From Cyanobacteria bacterium SBLK (lineage in GTDB: Bacteria > Cyanobacteriota > Cyanobacteriia > Cyanobacteriales > Spirulinaceae): 64,000 nt of DNA. The notes beneath the pieces were generated by a model that ran no database searches, was not told the DNA's origin, and saw nothing but the letters and a program-made list of their open reading frames with translations. The position numbers and the translations under genes are program-made. The stretch covers positions 32,969-96,968 of the forward strand of contig JAGHZQ010000088.1 in the NCBI GenBank assembly GCA_017746715.1, read 5' to 3'. Position 1 is the stretch's first letter, and each line of letters starts with the position of its first letter. Shown here in pieces: positions 7,620-16,494 of this stretch.

Positions 7620-8100
7620 TTGGTTTCTTCTGTCACGAAATCAATACCCAAGCGACAGGTTATTCCACCAAACTCAATCAATTGTATAGTAGTTCCAAGT
7701 AAGAATGAGACAAATATTTGCTCAAGCCCTGTGACAGCAAGGATCGAGTGTCTCAATCTAAATCGAAATGACTATATATCAGCTACCAAGTTCATTACTT
7801 TGCGTCGCCAGTCTTCCCCATCTTTATACTAGTTCATGGCTTTAAATTCATAATTGGTCAATTTTCCGTCCATGCGTAGTAGCCGCTTTCTTTGTTCCAA
7901 TTCCTCCGGAAAGTTGAGGATAGCCAGATTTTCTCCGACAAACCGATCGAGAGTTTTTTGATTAGCTTTTAATCCTGCATTATTGGTAAATAAAAGCATC
8001 TCATCGTGCATGGCAATGATATAACCAGGATGAGGAAAATAACAGAAACTATTCATGTCGATTTCTTGGCAACTTAGAACTTCCATAAAACGACGATTTT
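7620..8100 (-). pseudogene. Dead copy of the neighbouring PAS-like gene
   Basis: Translation from 8086 matches the intact gene at 8169-8627 (HPGYIIAMH, LKANQKTLD, FVGEN, RKRLLRMDGKLTNYE). It has lost the first ~20 codons at the duplication joint, carries a TGG to TAG change (the Trp after KAMN), and is further interrupted by a ~90-bp insertion after VADI. The remaining 85-codon frame is unlikely to make a folded domain. Confidence 0.8.
7689..7776. mobile_element. Small insertion with inverted ends inside the dead PAS copy
   Basis: About 88 bp present in duplication copy 1 and absent from copy 2, flanked by TATA on both sides. It carries an inverted repeat TGAGACA...TGTCTCA. It may be a very small non-autonomous element; borders are approximate because they fall in the TATA repeat. 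Confidence 0.4.
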
Positions 8101-8168
8101 TTTTTGAGCATTGAATAATATTTTGAGGTTGGGGTGCGTTACGCTGTCGCTAACTGCACCCTACTCCT

Positions 8169-8627
8169 TTAATCTACAAAACGGTTGGTTTCTTCTGCCA
8201 TTAAATCAATACCCAAGCGACAGGTTATTCCGCCAAACTCAATCAATTGTATATCGGCTACAAAGTTCATTTTTTTCCGTCGCCAGTCTTTCCCATCTTT
8301 ATACCAGTTCATGGCTTTATATTCATAATTAGTCAATTTTCCATCCATTCGTAGCAGTCGCTTTCTTTGTTCAAATTCCTCTGGAAAATTGAGGGTAGCA
8401 GCATTTTCCCCGACAAACTGATCGAGAGTTTTTTGATTGGCTTTTAATGCGGCATTATTGGCCAATAAAAGCATCTCATTGTGCATAGCAATGATATAAC
8501 CGGGATGAGGAGAACGATAGAAATCATTCATGTCGATTTCGTGACGATTTAGGGTTTCCATAAAACGACGATTTTCCTCTTCTTGACGAACTTGACTTTT
8601 CATGATTTCTTGATTAACGGAGTACAT
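8169..8627 (-). CDS. Small PAS-like domain protein
   Basis: 152 residues. After an N-terminal helix rich in Glu/Gln/Arg (SQVRQEEENRRFMETL) comes a PAS-type fold: entry HPGYIIAMHNEMLLLANNAA, the FVGENAATLNFPEEFEQRKRL middle, and the closing strand pattern RKKMNFVADIQLIEFGGITCRLGIDLMAEE. No output domain is attached, so it would work as a stand-alone sensor or adaptor. The start ATG at 8627 is the longest option. A diverged, inactive duplicate sits immediately downstream. The PAS call is by pattern only. Confidence 0.6.
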   Translation of the reverse strand: MYSVNQEIMKSQVRQEEENRRFMETLNRHEIDMNDFYRSPHPGYIIAMHNEMLLLANNAALKANQKTLDQFVGENAATLNFPEEFEQRKRLLRMDGKLTNYEYKAMNWYKDGKDWRRKKMNFVADIQLIEFGGITCRLGIDLMAEETNRFVD

Positions 8628-8648
8628 TAAAGGCTCATTCGTAAATGC

Positions 8649-8903
8649 TCAAAATAATTGATTATTCAAATATATCGAGACGGCTGCTATACGTAATTGC
8701 TTGATGGCATCTTTAAGCACATTATAATGCTCGCTAATCTGGAGGGCAAGGAAAACATTCTGACAATGGATGACGATTTCCGCGAGGTAAGGTGGACTAT
8801 ACTTAACCTCGATCGCGATCGCCCCCATTCCCATCCCCGAATGGAGTTCGGGAATCGCGCATAACTCAAGGAAACGCTGAATTAGGACATCGGAAAAGTT
8901 CAT
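8649..8903 (-). CDS. Hypothetical small protein
   Basis: 84 residues beginning MNFSDVLIQRFLELCAIPEL; no domain recognised. It lies 21 bp upstream of the PAS-like gene on the same strand, which suggests an operon. A HIP1-type sequence occurs in frame (GAIAIEV). It could be a truncated relic rather than a functional gene. The 290-bp region 8904-9194 beyond it has no convincing gene. Confidence 0.35.
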   Translation of the reverse strand: MNFSDVLIQRFLELCAIPELHSGMGMGAIAIEVKYSPPYLAEIVIHCQNVFLALQISEHYNVLKDAIKQLRIAAVSIYLNNQLF

Positions 8904-8967
8904 AGCTGCATTAACAAAGTGTTAAAGAGGAACGATTTTTAATTGTACCTCTTTAGGTTATCCTTCT

Positions 8968-9043
8968 CCGTGAGATTCAGGTGAATTTATCTCAGTACTT
9001 GCGGGTAGTTCTCTCCCAATTCAAAAAAGGCAAAATCTCACGG
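8968..9043. repeat. Inverted repeat in the spacer before 9195
   Basis: CCGTGAGATT (8968-8977) and AATCTCACGG (9034-9043) are exact complements 56 bases apart. No gene explains them. They could be ends of an insertion-sequence relic or of an RNA hairpin. Confidence 0.35.
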
Positions 9044-9194
9044 TCGTGGAGCGTGACTTTAGCTGTATCGCAATCCATTTTAATAGATTTTTTGTATGAG
9101 ACAGGGATTTTCAATCTCTGGTGGATCGACAACAAGAAAGATAATATCATAAAGCTCATTGTCTTAACCTCCATTGAATTCAGAACAGATACGA

Positions 9195-11300
9195 TTATAA
9201 AGTCTCGATCGCTAAAGGTAAAGCCGCATGAACGAGAGATAACAAAGGTCCGGTTTGTTCTGTCCCGTTAACGGCGAGATCGCTGTGACAGAGATAGAGG
9301 CGTTTTTCCGTTCGTGCCAGCAAATCCCATAAAATGCGTGCTAACCGCGCCTTATCGGCTTCTAATCGATCCTCTGGAGTTAAAGAAAATCCAGACCAAT
9401 CCTTGAGAAAAAAGTGAGAAGCAAATAACTCCGTTGCTCCCCCAATTTGCCAGAGGCTCGATCCCGCATCCAGCCAAAAATGCCAAGGATGGGAACGATG
9501 CAAGGAGCGGTATTGAAAGATCGTTGCAAGGGTAATGGCATTCGGTTCGTTTACGCCCCAAGGTCTGGCAGGACGGGCATTGGCGGTAATCGTCCCCCGG
9601 CGCAGGAGTTGGATGAATTGGGCGATAGTGTCGGTTTGCGATCGCCCTTGGGGTTCGTTTTGCCGCAGTCGGCGATCGGTCTCCCAAAAGTGCCTCGCCG
9701 CCTCCATTAATTCCCGCAAAGCGGCGAGTTGAGGGTAGGTTAAGTTACTGCCATTCCACAAAAAATCCTTCATGGCCCGATCTAAAAGGGCACGGGGGCT
9801 TTGTTTTTGCCGTTTAGCCTCCTCGATCCACTGGCGAATCCCCTCATAAGCATTCATCGCCCGATGTCCCAAACGATCCCAACGGGGATAAGTTTCTCCC
9901 GGTTTGAGGTGAGGATAGTCGAGATCGAAATAGTAGCAGCGATCGGCTAAAATCCCCGCCCGGACGGGATCGATATCGGCAATAAATCGTCCATCGTCTT
10001 CTTCTTTTGCTTCCCAACGCCGACTTAAAATAACCAGCATTTCCCCCACGGTTTCTCGTTCCACTAAACGTCCCAAACCCGGATAAATCAGAGTGAGGAG
10101 AGTGAGAAGGGCGCGGACGAGAGGAGAACTAATAAGAGGTCGCTGTTCGTTGAGGGGTTCGATCGCGATGCCCCGTTGGGTGAAAATTTCCATGAGGGTA
10201 TAGCGGGCGATCGCGTCCAAACCGGGGGCGATAATGGCGATTTCTCCGGGTTGTACCTGTTTTTTTTGAATGGCATCGATAATAATTTCGGCGGTTTGGC
10301 GCAACAGGGCCGATCGCGAAATGGCTTGAATGAGGGAGACGGAAGGCGGTAAACCGGGCAGAAAAACGGGTTCGATCGCCAGTTGAATTGCTATGTCTGC
10401 CAATTCTGGGGCGAGTCCCGCCGATCGCTGTAATTCTTCGACCGTATCGCAGCGATCGCCCAATTCTTTCAGATACTCGGGATCGGCATTCAGTCCCCTT
10501 CTCGATTGACCGTTGGGGTTATAAGTGAAGGTTGCAAAGATGCCCTCATCCAGGAAAAAATCGAATAAGTCCTTGGCAATGGCAGGATAATCGTCGGTAT
10601 CGTCGGCAAAAATGGCTTGAAAGCGACGGCGTAGGTGTTTTTGATAGATGCGATCGTCGAGTAAATAACGCCAGTACAGTTCGTAAATAATGCCATAACT
10701 GAGCAATCCTCTCTCTAAGCACCACTGTCGCCATTGCAATAATAATTTTCCCCGCAATTCACTGGTTTGCTCTGATTTTTCCCATTCCGAGCCTCCCGCA
10801 AATCCCAATTGTAAAAGTTGGGGAATGTCTTCTCCGGAAATGCCGCTCGCCCCTGCCAGTTGCAATAGATCTAAAGTTTGGCGAATGAAGCGATATTCGG
10901 TAATGCCCGCATTTTGCAGGTTTTCCTTATCCAACGCCGATCGCCATAGTTGCGTGGCGAGTTCTTGTTCGGTTTCCGGACGCAACCGTAAGGGAAATTG
11001 CGCTTTTAGGTTCAAACGTTGAAACAGGAGCGGCCAAAATAAGGTCACTTCATCAGCAATAAAACCGAGGGGGGTTTTGGCAACGAGAGGATAGCTTCCC
11101 GCGACTTCGGAAGCAAGGCGATCGGCTAAGGTGCGGCGGTTGCCATCGTTGGCGGCAAAAACGAGAATAGCTGGTGTTATCGGTTGCGATCGCGCTTTGG
11201 ACGGGGTCGGCGAGTGTTTTCCGCTCAACCACTGCTGAAATTCTTGCACGAGACGCGTTGTTTTGCCACTGCGGGTTGTACCGACGATCCAAAGAGACAT
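9195..11300 (-). CDS. AddB/RecC-like inactivated helicase-type protein
   Basis: 701 residues. Walker A GTTRSGKTT is at the very N-terminus, and a later block (IAIIAPGLDAIARYTLMEIF, then IEPLNEQRPLISSPLVRALLTLL) resembles the second RecA domain of AddB/RecC-type superfamily 1 helicase relatives. The motif set of an active helicase is incomplete by eye, and I see no C-terminal PD-(D/E)xK nuclease, unlike true AddB (about 1,150 residues). Probably involved in DNA recombination or repair. Divergent from pxcA with 92 bp between them. Family assignment is moderate. Confidence 0.6.
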   Translation of the reverse strand: MSLWIVGTTRSGKTTRLVQEFQQWLSGKHSPTPSKARSQPITPAILVFAANDGNRRTLADRLASEVAGSYPLVAKTPLGFIADEVTLFWPLLFQRLNLKAQFPLRLRPETEQELATQLWRSALDKENLQNAGITEYRFIRQTLDLLQLAGASGISGEDIPQLLQLGFAGGSEWEKSEQTSELRGKLLLQWRQWCLERGLLSYGIIYELYWRYLLDDRIYQKHLRRRFQAIFADDTDDYPAIAKDLFDFFLDEGIFATFTYNPNGQSRRGLNADPEYLKELGDRCDTVEELQRSAGLAPELADIAIQLAIEPVFLPGLPPSVSLIQAISRSALLRQTAEIIIDAIQKKQVQPGEIAIIAPGLDAIARYTLMEIFTQRGIAIEPLNEQRPLISSPLVRALLTLLTLIYPGLGRLVERETVGEMLVILSRRWEAKEEDDGRFIADIDPVRAGILADRCYYFDLDYPHLKPGETYPRWDRLGHRAMNAYEGIRQWIEEAKRQKQSPRALLDRAMKDFLWNGSNLTYPQLAALRELMEAARHFWETDRRLRQNEPQGRSQTDTIAQFIQLLRRGTITANARPARPWGVNEPNAITLATIFQYRSLHRSHPWHFWLDAGSSLWQIGGATELFASHFFLKDWSGFSLTPEDRLEADKARLARILWDLLARTEKRLYLCHSDLAVNGTEQTGPLLSLVHAALPLAIETL

Positions 11301-11392
11301 TTTATTAACTCCCCTCTACTGTTCCGGATTTGCTAACATACCACGTACATCTGTTAATTGGTTTGGTCTACGAGAAGAGAAATTGAAACGAC

Positions 11393-12742
11393 ATGAAATT
11401 CAAAAATGTCATCCGCAATGCCAAACGATGGTACTATGGTACTCCAGAACGCGCTCTCGATGAAGCCTATCGCGCGGCGTTGAAAATTCAAGCCTTAGAA
11501 AACGACCATTTTGACGGGCAAAAGGTTTGTGCGGAGACTTGCGATCGCAGCGATCGGGTATTGGGATTATTTGAGGCAGAAGTGAAAAAATATTTGAAAA
11601 AAGCTAAAATTCGCCTAGCAGAATTTAACGCGACACGAGACTGGTTGAGCGATCCTGACGAACCCAAACCCTCTTATTACGATCTCGCTGCGACCGATCC
11701 CACGGCGATCGTTCTGGAAAAACTCGATTTTATCGATAAAGTTATTTCTAAATACGAAGCATCGCAACAGCTCCCACCGGAAAAATTATCCCTTGCTCTA
11801 GTTGCAGCGAAAGAAATGAAACAACTCTCGCCCTCTCGAGCAAATTCTCGCAGCACAGTCAAGAAAAAATTCGCCAGCGAACAGTTAATTGCGGCGATCG
11901 ATATTAATAATAAACCCAATCTTGAAAGCGCGGTCGGTAAACGGGGAGCCGTGCCGCGATCGATTTTAAGTACTTTGAATCGCATTAAACGAGAAATCGG
12001 CCCGAATTCTGGAGAATCGGAAGAAGAAGTGGTGGATAAATTTCGCCAATCTAGAAATCGAACTTCTCTTTCGGTTAAATTTTTACTTCTCCTGATTATT
12101 ATTCCTTTGTTAACTCACCAACTCACTAAAACTTTTATTTTTAAACCCGCGATCGCTAACAATTTTTTCCATCAAAAAAGTGAAATTATTTTTCTCAATA
12201 AAGATTTACAAGATGAAGCATTTGCAGAATTAGAAGACTACGAACGGACATTAAAGTTTAGCCATTTTTTGCAGTTATCTCCAAAATTTAGCGATGAAGA
12301 AGTTGAAGACGAGCTAACTTTAAAAGCCGAGGAACTCGCAGAAAAATACCGCGATCTCGGTGCGGATGCAGTTGCTAATATTTTCGCCGATCTTGCTTCA
12401 TTAATTGCTTTTGGTTGGGTTGTCTGGAGCAGTCGGGAGGAAGTGAAAATTTTAAAAGATTTTATTGACGAACTCATTTATGGATTGAGCGACTCTGCTA
12501 AAGCCTTTTTGATTATTCTCTTTACAGATATGTTTGTCGGATTCCACTCGCCTCACGGTTGGGAAGTGATTTTATCTGGAATTACGCGCCATTTTGGCCT
12601 GCCGGAAAGCCGAGATTTTAATTTCCTCTTTATCGCAACTTTTCCCGTGATTCTCGATACGGTTTTGAAATATTGGATTTTCCGTTATTTAAACCGAATT
12701 TCTCCCTCTGCCGTCGCGACTTACAAAACTATGAATGAATAA
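11393..12742 (+). CDS. pxcA: Proton extrusion protein PxcA (CemA family)
   Basis: 449 residues. The N-terminus (RNAKRWYYGTPERALDEAYRAALKIQALE) is the PxcA/CotA hallmark. Hydrophobic segments occur near residue 225 (SVKFLLLLIIIPLLTHQL), 325-345 (IFADLASLIAFGWVVWS), 375-395 and near 420, matching the four-helix CemA membrane domain. PxcA/CemA is an inner-envelope protein needed for light-induced, Na+-linked proton release and acclimation of inorganic carbon and pH homeostasis. Length is normal for the cyanobacterial form, which has a longer N-terminal soluble part than chloroplast CemA. Confidence 0.93.
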   Translation: MKFKNVIRNAKRWYYGTPERALDEAYRAALKIQALENDHFDGQKVCAETCDRSDRVLGLFEAEVKKYLKKAKIRLAEFNATRDWLSDPDEPKPSYYDLAATDPTAIVLEKLDFIDKVISKYEASQQLPPEKLSLALVAAKEMKQLSPSRANSRSTVKKKFASEQLIAAIDINNKPNLESAVGKRGAVPRSILSTLNRIKREIGPNSGESEEEVVDKFRQSRNRTSLSVKFLLLLIIIPLLTHQLTKTFIFKPAIANNFFHQKSEIIFLNKDLQDEAFAELEDYERTLKFSHFLQLSPKFSDEEVEDELTLKAEELAEKYRDLGADAVANIFADLASLIAFGWVVWSSREEVKILKDFIDELIYGLSDSAKAFLIILFTDMFVGFHSPHGWEVILSGITRHFGLPESRDFNFLFIATFPVILDTVLKYWIFRYLNRISPSAVATYKTMNE

Positions 12743-12800
12743 TTTTCTTAACATAAATTATTTGATTTTGACTTGACAATTGACTTTAATAAAAATACAC

Positions 12801-13014
12801 AAAGAACGAACGCCGAGATAGAGAAGTAAAATTAAAACTCTACTCCATTCAAGGAGTGCGAGAATATTGGATTGTCAATCGCTTTACCCGACAGGTGGAA
12901 ATTTATCATCGAGAAAATGCACAATTAAGATTAATAGCAACCCTGTTAGCAGAAGATGAAATAGCCTCCCCTCTGCTCCCCGGATTTACTTGCGCGATCG
13001 CTTATTTCTTTTAA
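12801..13014 (+). pseudogene. C-terminal relic of an Uma2 family endonuclease
   Basis: After a one-base shift near 12838-12840 the sequence reads as the Uma2/DUF820 C-terminus: DREVKLKL | YSIQGVREYWIVNRFTRQ, VEIYHRENAQLRL, and SPLLPGFTCAIAYFF before TAA. The N-terminal two thirds are absent and no start exists. It fills most of the 330-bp gap between pxcA and the TPR gene. Confidence 0.75.
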
Positions 13015-13073
13015 CTTATACCCAATCCCCCAAAAAAGCGATCGTCAGCTGGTAAAGCAAAATATCCCGCGTT

Positions 13074-15416
13074 TTATTTTAGAATCTCATCAAATCCATC
13101 TAAACCAATCCTTGCAATAATCTGCGATCGCTGCTGTTGAAGTGCCTGTTCGAATGCTTCCTCGCCTAACTTGCCCTTTAAAATTGTTACCAAATTAGCA
13201 ATCTGCCTTTGTCCGGTCGCATTCTTTTGCTCCAATAAGTACAGTCCCAAACAAGCATGAAATACAGCCGAGGGCAATTGACCGAGTTGATAGTTGACTT
13301 CCCCAAGGGTTGCATGACTCACTCCCTCCAATTCCAAATTTCCTAATTGAATTGATATTGTCAAACTTTTTTCTAAATAAGATTTAGCATTGTTGCTCTG
13401 CTCTAGTATCAAATGAGCAATGCCCATGCTCAATAGACAAAAGACTTCTGATAGAAAATCTTTGTGCTTTTCTAATAACATCATTCCTCGTTTCAGCCTT
13501 TCGATACAAGCCTCTATCTCTGAAAGAGCAATATGCTCTTGCTGTTGGGCCCGACGCACTTCTGCATATCCCAAATTGGCGATCGCATTGATTTCTCCCA
13601 AGGGATCCCCCATCTGACGGGCAAACAGCAACGCCCTCTGTCCGAGATCGATCGCCTCTGCCAATTCCCCCAGACTGAGTTTTAAGCGACTCAAATGATT
13701 CAAATTGGCGACTTCACACTTGCGATCGGATTCTTGGCGGGCTAACTTGAGGGCTTCTTCATGTAAAAGTAGGGCGCGATCGCGATTGTTCGTCCATTGT
13801 TGGGAATAGCCCAAGACTGTGAGAATGCGTGCCTTTTCTTGCTTTTTCTCGATGGTTTTGAGGGGGCGATCGAGATAGGCAATCGTGTCTCGAAAACCCT
13901 TACCCGTAAACGAGGCAAATACGCCGCCATAGATAGGAAAATTATCTCGTTGGGCAAAGGTTCGCAAAATTTGCAGGGCAATTTGAAAACAAGCATTGGC
14001 AATCCGATCGCGATCGGATTCTAAAAGCCGTTCTGCTTGACGAAACCCATTGCTTAATTCACTCCAGATAATTGCAAACGTGAGAAATGTAGAGGCCGCG
14101 GCATCATTGCCTGCCTTAATATTGTAGGGTTGTTTGTCAAACCAGCCAACTAAACCCTCTTGAATACCTCGCAATAAAACGATTAACTCTACCCAAGCAC
14201 TCAAGTCCAAACGGGTTTGTTCTCGAGCCAGAGATACGGCCGAGCGATTGTTCGACTGTTCGGAGAAGAACATTTTGGGCAATGGACTGCTAATTTGTTT
14301 TGCCCAGTAAGCCCAAGAATTATTTGCCCCTGCTTTTGACTCAAATCCCAATTGAGGTTTTTCGTATAGCCATCCCAACAAGTCTAGAGATGTATAAATC
14401 GACAATCCTTGCTCGAGTCCAGTTGCCAGAGCGTGAAGTTCGGCAACCGTACTGCGATCGCCATCGGATTCTCGAATTTGCTCTAACTCTTGTGCGAGGG
14501 ATTCAATTTCTTTGCTGCTAAAGGTATGGGTTTGATTGGGATCGAGAATTTGCAAGAGAACGAACAGGCGATCGCTCTCCCCTGCATCGAGCAATTGAGC
14601 AACGGCATCGCTACAGGCATTTTGCGTCCTTTGAGTCTCTTGATATCGATTCCATGCTTCTTCTAAGGTGCTAAGTGCTCTAACTTGACGCTGGGCTTTC
14701 GCTTGCTTGACCTCGCTCGGGGCTGCTTTTACCTTATCCCGAGCGAGGGTCATTTGCTCGATTAAACATCGTTCAAAAATCTCCCCCATACCGGGTTCTG
14801 GCTCTAGCTGCGCGACTAATTGCGTATAAACGTATTCTTTAGAGCCGATCTTTCCTTTGAGGGTATCGGCTACAATTTGTTGAATAAATGTGAAATAGCG
14901 ATCGCTTAAAGATAAGTTTTCTGAATTTTGTGAAGGCATTTCTTCTTTCGGTTCTGGGCAATGTTCTCGACGATCGGTTCGTTCTGCAACAGATGGCGTT
15001 GAGATTAAAGGATCTATCTTGGGGGTTGGCGTTGGGGGAGGGCCAAGGAGAAATTCAGCCTCGTACCAATCTATTGCAGGGCTTTTCTCTTGGGGTTCTT
15101 CGTGAGATTCCGAATCATTCGTTGGTTCTTCTGAAGGGAATGCTAAAGTCGAGGGGTTGGGAGCGGTTGTTGGGTTATCGGTTAGACTTGGAGCAGAATC
15201 CACTAAAAATTCAGCCTCGTATCGATCGATTGGAAGGTCGCGAGATTGGGCGAGTTGCGTCTTATCTCTTTGTCTTCTATACAGAACGATCGCGGCGGCG
15301 ATCGCCACCAGCACCAATCCGCATCCGATTGTAATCAAAGGGAGATAATGGCTGGGTTTAGCATTCTGCTGCGAAGTCGCATTGGTTGCCGACCATGGAA
15401 TCTGCTGAATATACAT
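13074..15416 (-). CDS. Membrane-anchored tetratricopeptide repeat protein
   Basis: 780 residues from ATG at 15416 (the TTG one codon earlier is less likely). One membrane helix (LITIGCGLVLVAIAAAIVLY, about residues 28-48) is followed by a positively charged stretch, a Pro/Ser/Thr-rich linker holding two copies of the motif ID(R/W)YEAEFL, and a large helical cytosolic region. The C-terminal third has TPR-like helix pairs (ILTVLGYSQQWTNNRDRALLLHEEALKLA, AEAIDLGQRALLFARQMGD, NAKSYLEKSLTISIQLGN). Such repeats bind proteins; the partner is unknown. Its 5' spacer 15417-15730 has no gene. Confidence 0.75.
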   Translation of the reverse strand: MYIQQIPWSATNATSQQNAKPSHYLPLITIGCGLVLVAIAAAIVLYRRQRDKTQLAQSRDLPIDRYEAEFLVDSAPSLTDNPTTAPNPSTLAFPSEEPTNDSESHEEPQEKSPAIDWYEAEFLLGPPPTPTPKIDPLISTPSVAERTDRREHCPEPKEEMPSQNSENLSLSDRYFTFIQQIVADTLKGKIGSKEYVYTQLVAQLEPEPGMGEIFERCLIEQMTLARDKVKAAPSEVKQAKAQRQVRALSTLEEAWNRYQETQRTQNACSDAVAQLLDAGESDRLFVLLQILDPNQTHTFSSKEIESLAQELEQIRESDGDRSTVAELHALATGLEQGLSIYTSLDLLGWLYEKPQLGFESKAGANNSWAYWAKQISSPLPKMFFSEQSNNRSAVSLAREQTRLDLSAWVELIVLLRGIQEGLVGWFDKQPYNIKAGNDAAASTFLTFAIIWSELSNGFRQAERLLESDRDRIANACFQIALQILRTFAQRDNFPIYGGVFASFTGKGFRDTIAYLDRPLKTIEKKQEKARILTVLGYSQQWTNNRDRALLLHEEALKLARQESDRKCEVANLNHLSRLKLSLGELAEAIDLGQRALLFARQMGDPLGEINAIANLGYAEVRRAQQQEHIALSEIEACIERLKRGMMLLEKHKDFLSEVFCLLSMGIAHLILEQSNNAKSYLEKSLTISIQLGNLELEGVSHATLGEVNYQLGQLPSAVFHACLGLYLLEQKNATGQRQIANLVTILKGKLGEEAFEQALQQQRSQIIARIGLDGFDEILK

Positions 15417-15730
15417 CAATCGCTGAATCGGGAAATTTTTAAAAATAATAGTGCTTCATATTTCTCATGATTTCGTTATATTGTTGTTATCAAAGGTGGG
15501 GAGAGACTTCTCATGAAGCGATCGCTCTCTATCGAGTCAAGTTTAATGAGGCGAAAAAATAGCGAAATCTCATTTCTGAAGTATTGTTGCCGGGGTATTA
15601 GTGCCACCCCATACTCATTATGACTTGGGGTAAAACTAGCGGGTGCGTTATGAAGAATAATCTAGAAATTTTACAGCTAGATTGCTCTTGGCGATAACCG
15701 TGCTAGTCGTACCCCATTTAATCGTAAAGA

Positions 15731-16018
15731 TTAATAGCGGCTGTTTCTGCGACCGCCACCACCGCCACCGCCTTCTTTCCGAGGGCGAGCTTTGTTGACT
15801 TTGAGTTCGCGACCCATCCACTCAGCTTCATCGAGGGCTTCGATCGCTTTTGTTTCGTCAGATTCCGACTCCATTTCTACAAAAGCAAACCCTCGGGGGC
15901 GATCGGTTTCGCGATCGCGGGGAATATGAACGCGCCTGACGGTACCGTATTCTGCGAAAACTCGGGTGAGATCGTCCTGCGTAACCTCATAGGCAAGATT
16001 GCCTACATAAATCGACAT
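15731..16018 (-). CDS. rbp: RNA-binding protein, single RRM with Gly-rich tail
   Basis: 95 residues. RNP2 is IYVGNL (residues 3-8) and RNP1 is RGFAFVEM, followed by a short tail with seven consecutive glycines. This is the cyanobacterial Rbp type, which binds RNA and is often induced by cold or targets photosynthesis mRNAs. The 476-bp region upstream (16019-16494) gives a long leader, as is common for cold-induced rbp genes, though no specific element was recognised apart from a terminator of the lpt operon. Confidence 0.92.
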   Translation of the reverse strand: MSIYVGNLAYEVTQDDLTRVFAEYGTVRRVHIPRDRETDRPRGFAFVEMESESDETKAIEALDEAEWMGRELKVNKARPRKEGGGGGGGRRNSRY

Positions 16019-16282
16019 GATCCGTATTGTCCTTGATTAGATGTTTGATAACAAATGTGTAGTGAGCTAAGATTTCGGAGAGAAGCCTGTCAATACTCGA
16101 TCGCAAATCGCAAAATCGTCAATACTGAAACAAAAGTTTATCGCCGTTCTTGATTCTCGATCGCTATCCTAGCACTTTTTCTGGAAAGTGGAATATTTGA
16201 AAATCAAAGAAAATACGCGCCTTTCACTATCGCCTCACCTTCGTAAACCCCTCGGTACTAGATATCTCAACTCAGCACAGCC

Positions 16283-16339
16283 AACAAAAACCCAAAGAGT
16301 ATTGGTTTCGAAGAAACGACACCGCAATACTCTGGGGTT
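16283..16339 (-). terminator. Terminator downstream of the lpt operon
   Basis: On the minus strand AACCCC-AGAGTATTG pairs with CAATACTCTTTGGGTT (one bulge) around an 18-base loop, and the 3' arm runs directly into TTTTTG. It lies about 155 bp after the lptF stop and would separate lptF from rbp on the same strand. Confidence 0.65.
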
Positions 16340-16494
16340 GGCTTTGCTCGGTTCAGAGATGGCTAGTGATGCTCGATCGGCACTGAACGCAAAGACGGCG
16401 ATCCGCCGCCCCTAAATTGCAAGGTTGTCACAATAATACAAAGGCACGTATTTCTTCTGATTATCATTCAATTGATGGATTTGTCAATTCTAGA

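Larger units (their letters stand above)
7562..8575. repeat. Tandem duplication covering a PAS-like gene
   Basis: Copy 1 is 7562-8100 and copy 2 is 8127-8575 (continuing into the intact gene). Both start at GGTTGGGGTGCGTTACGCTG, itself part of a hairpin (GGTGCGTTA...TAAC-GCACC like), and proceed through the same coding sequence at high identity. Copy 1 is 90 bp longer because of an insertion near 7689-7776. Copy 1 lacks the gene's first codons. Confidence 0.85.

Noticed and set aside
8992..9174. 60-codon minus-strand frame in the spacer before 9195
   Set aside because: No family recognised, no clear ribosome site, and it overlaps the unexplained inverted repeat; may be a relic but cannot be supported.
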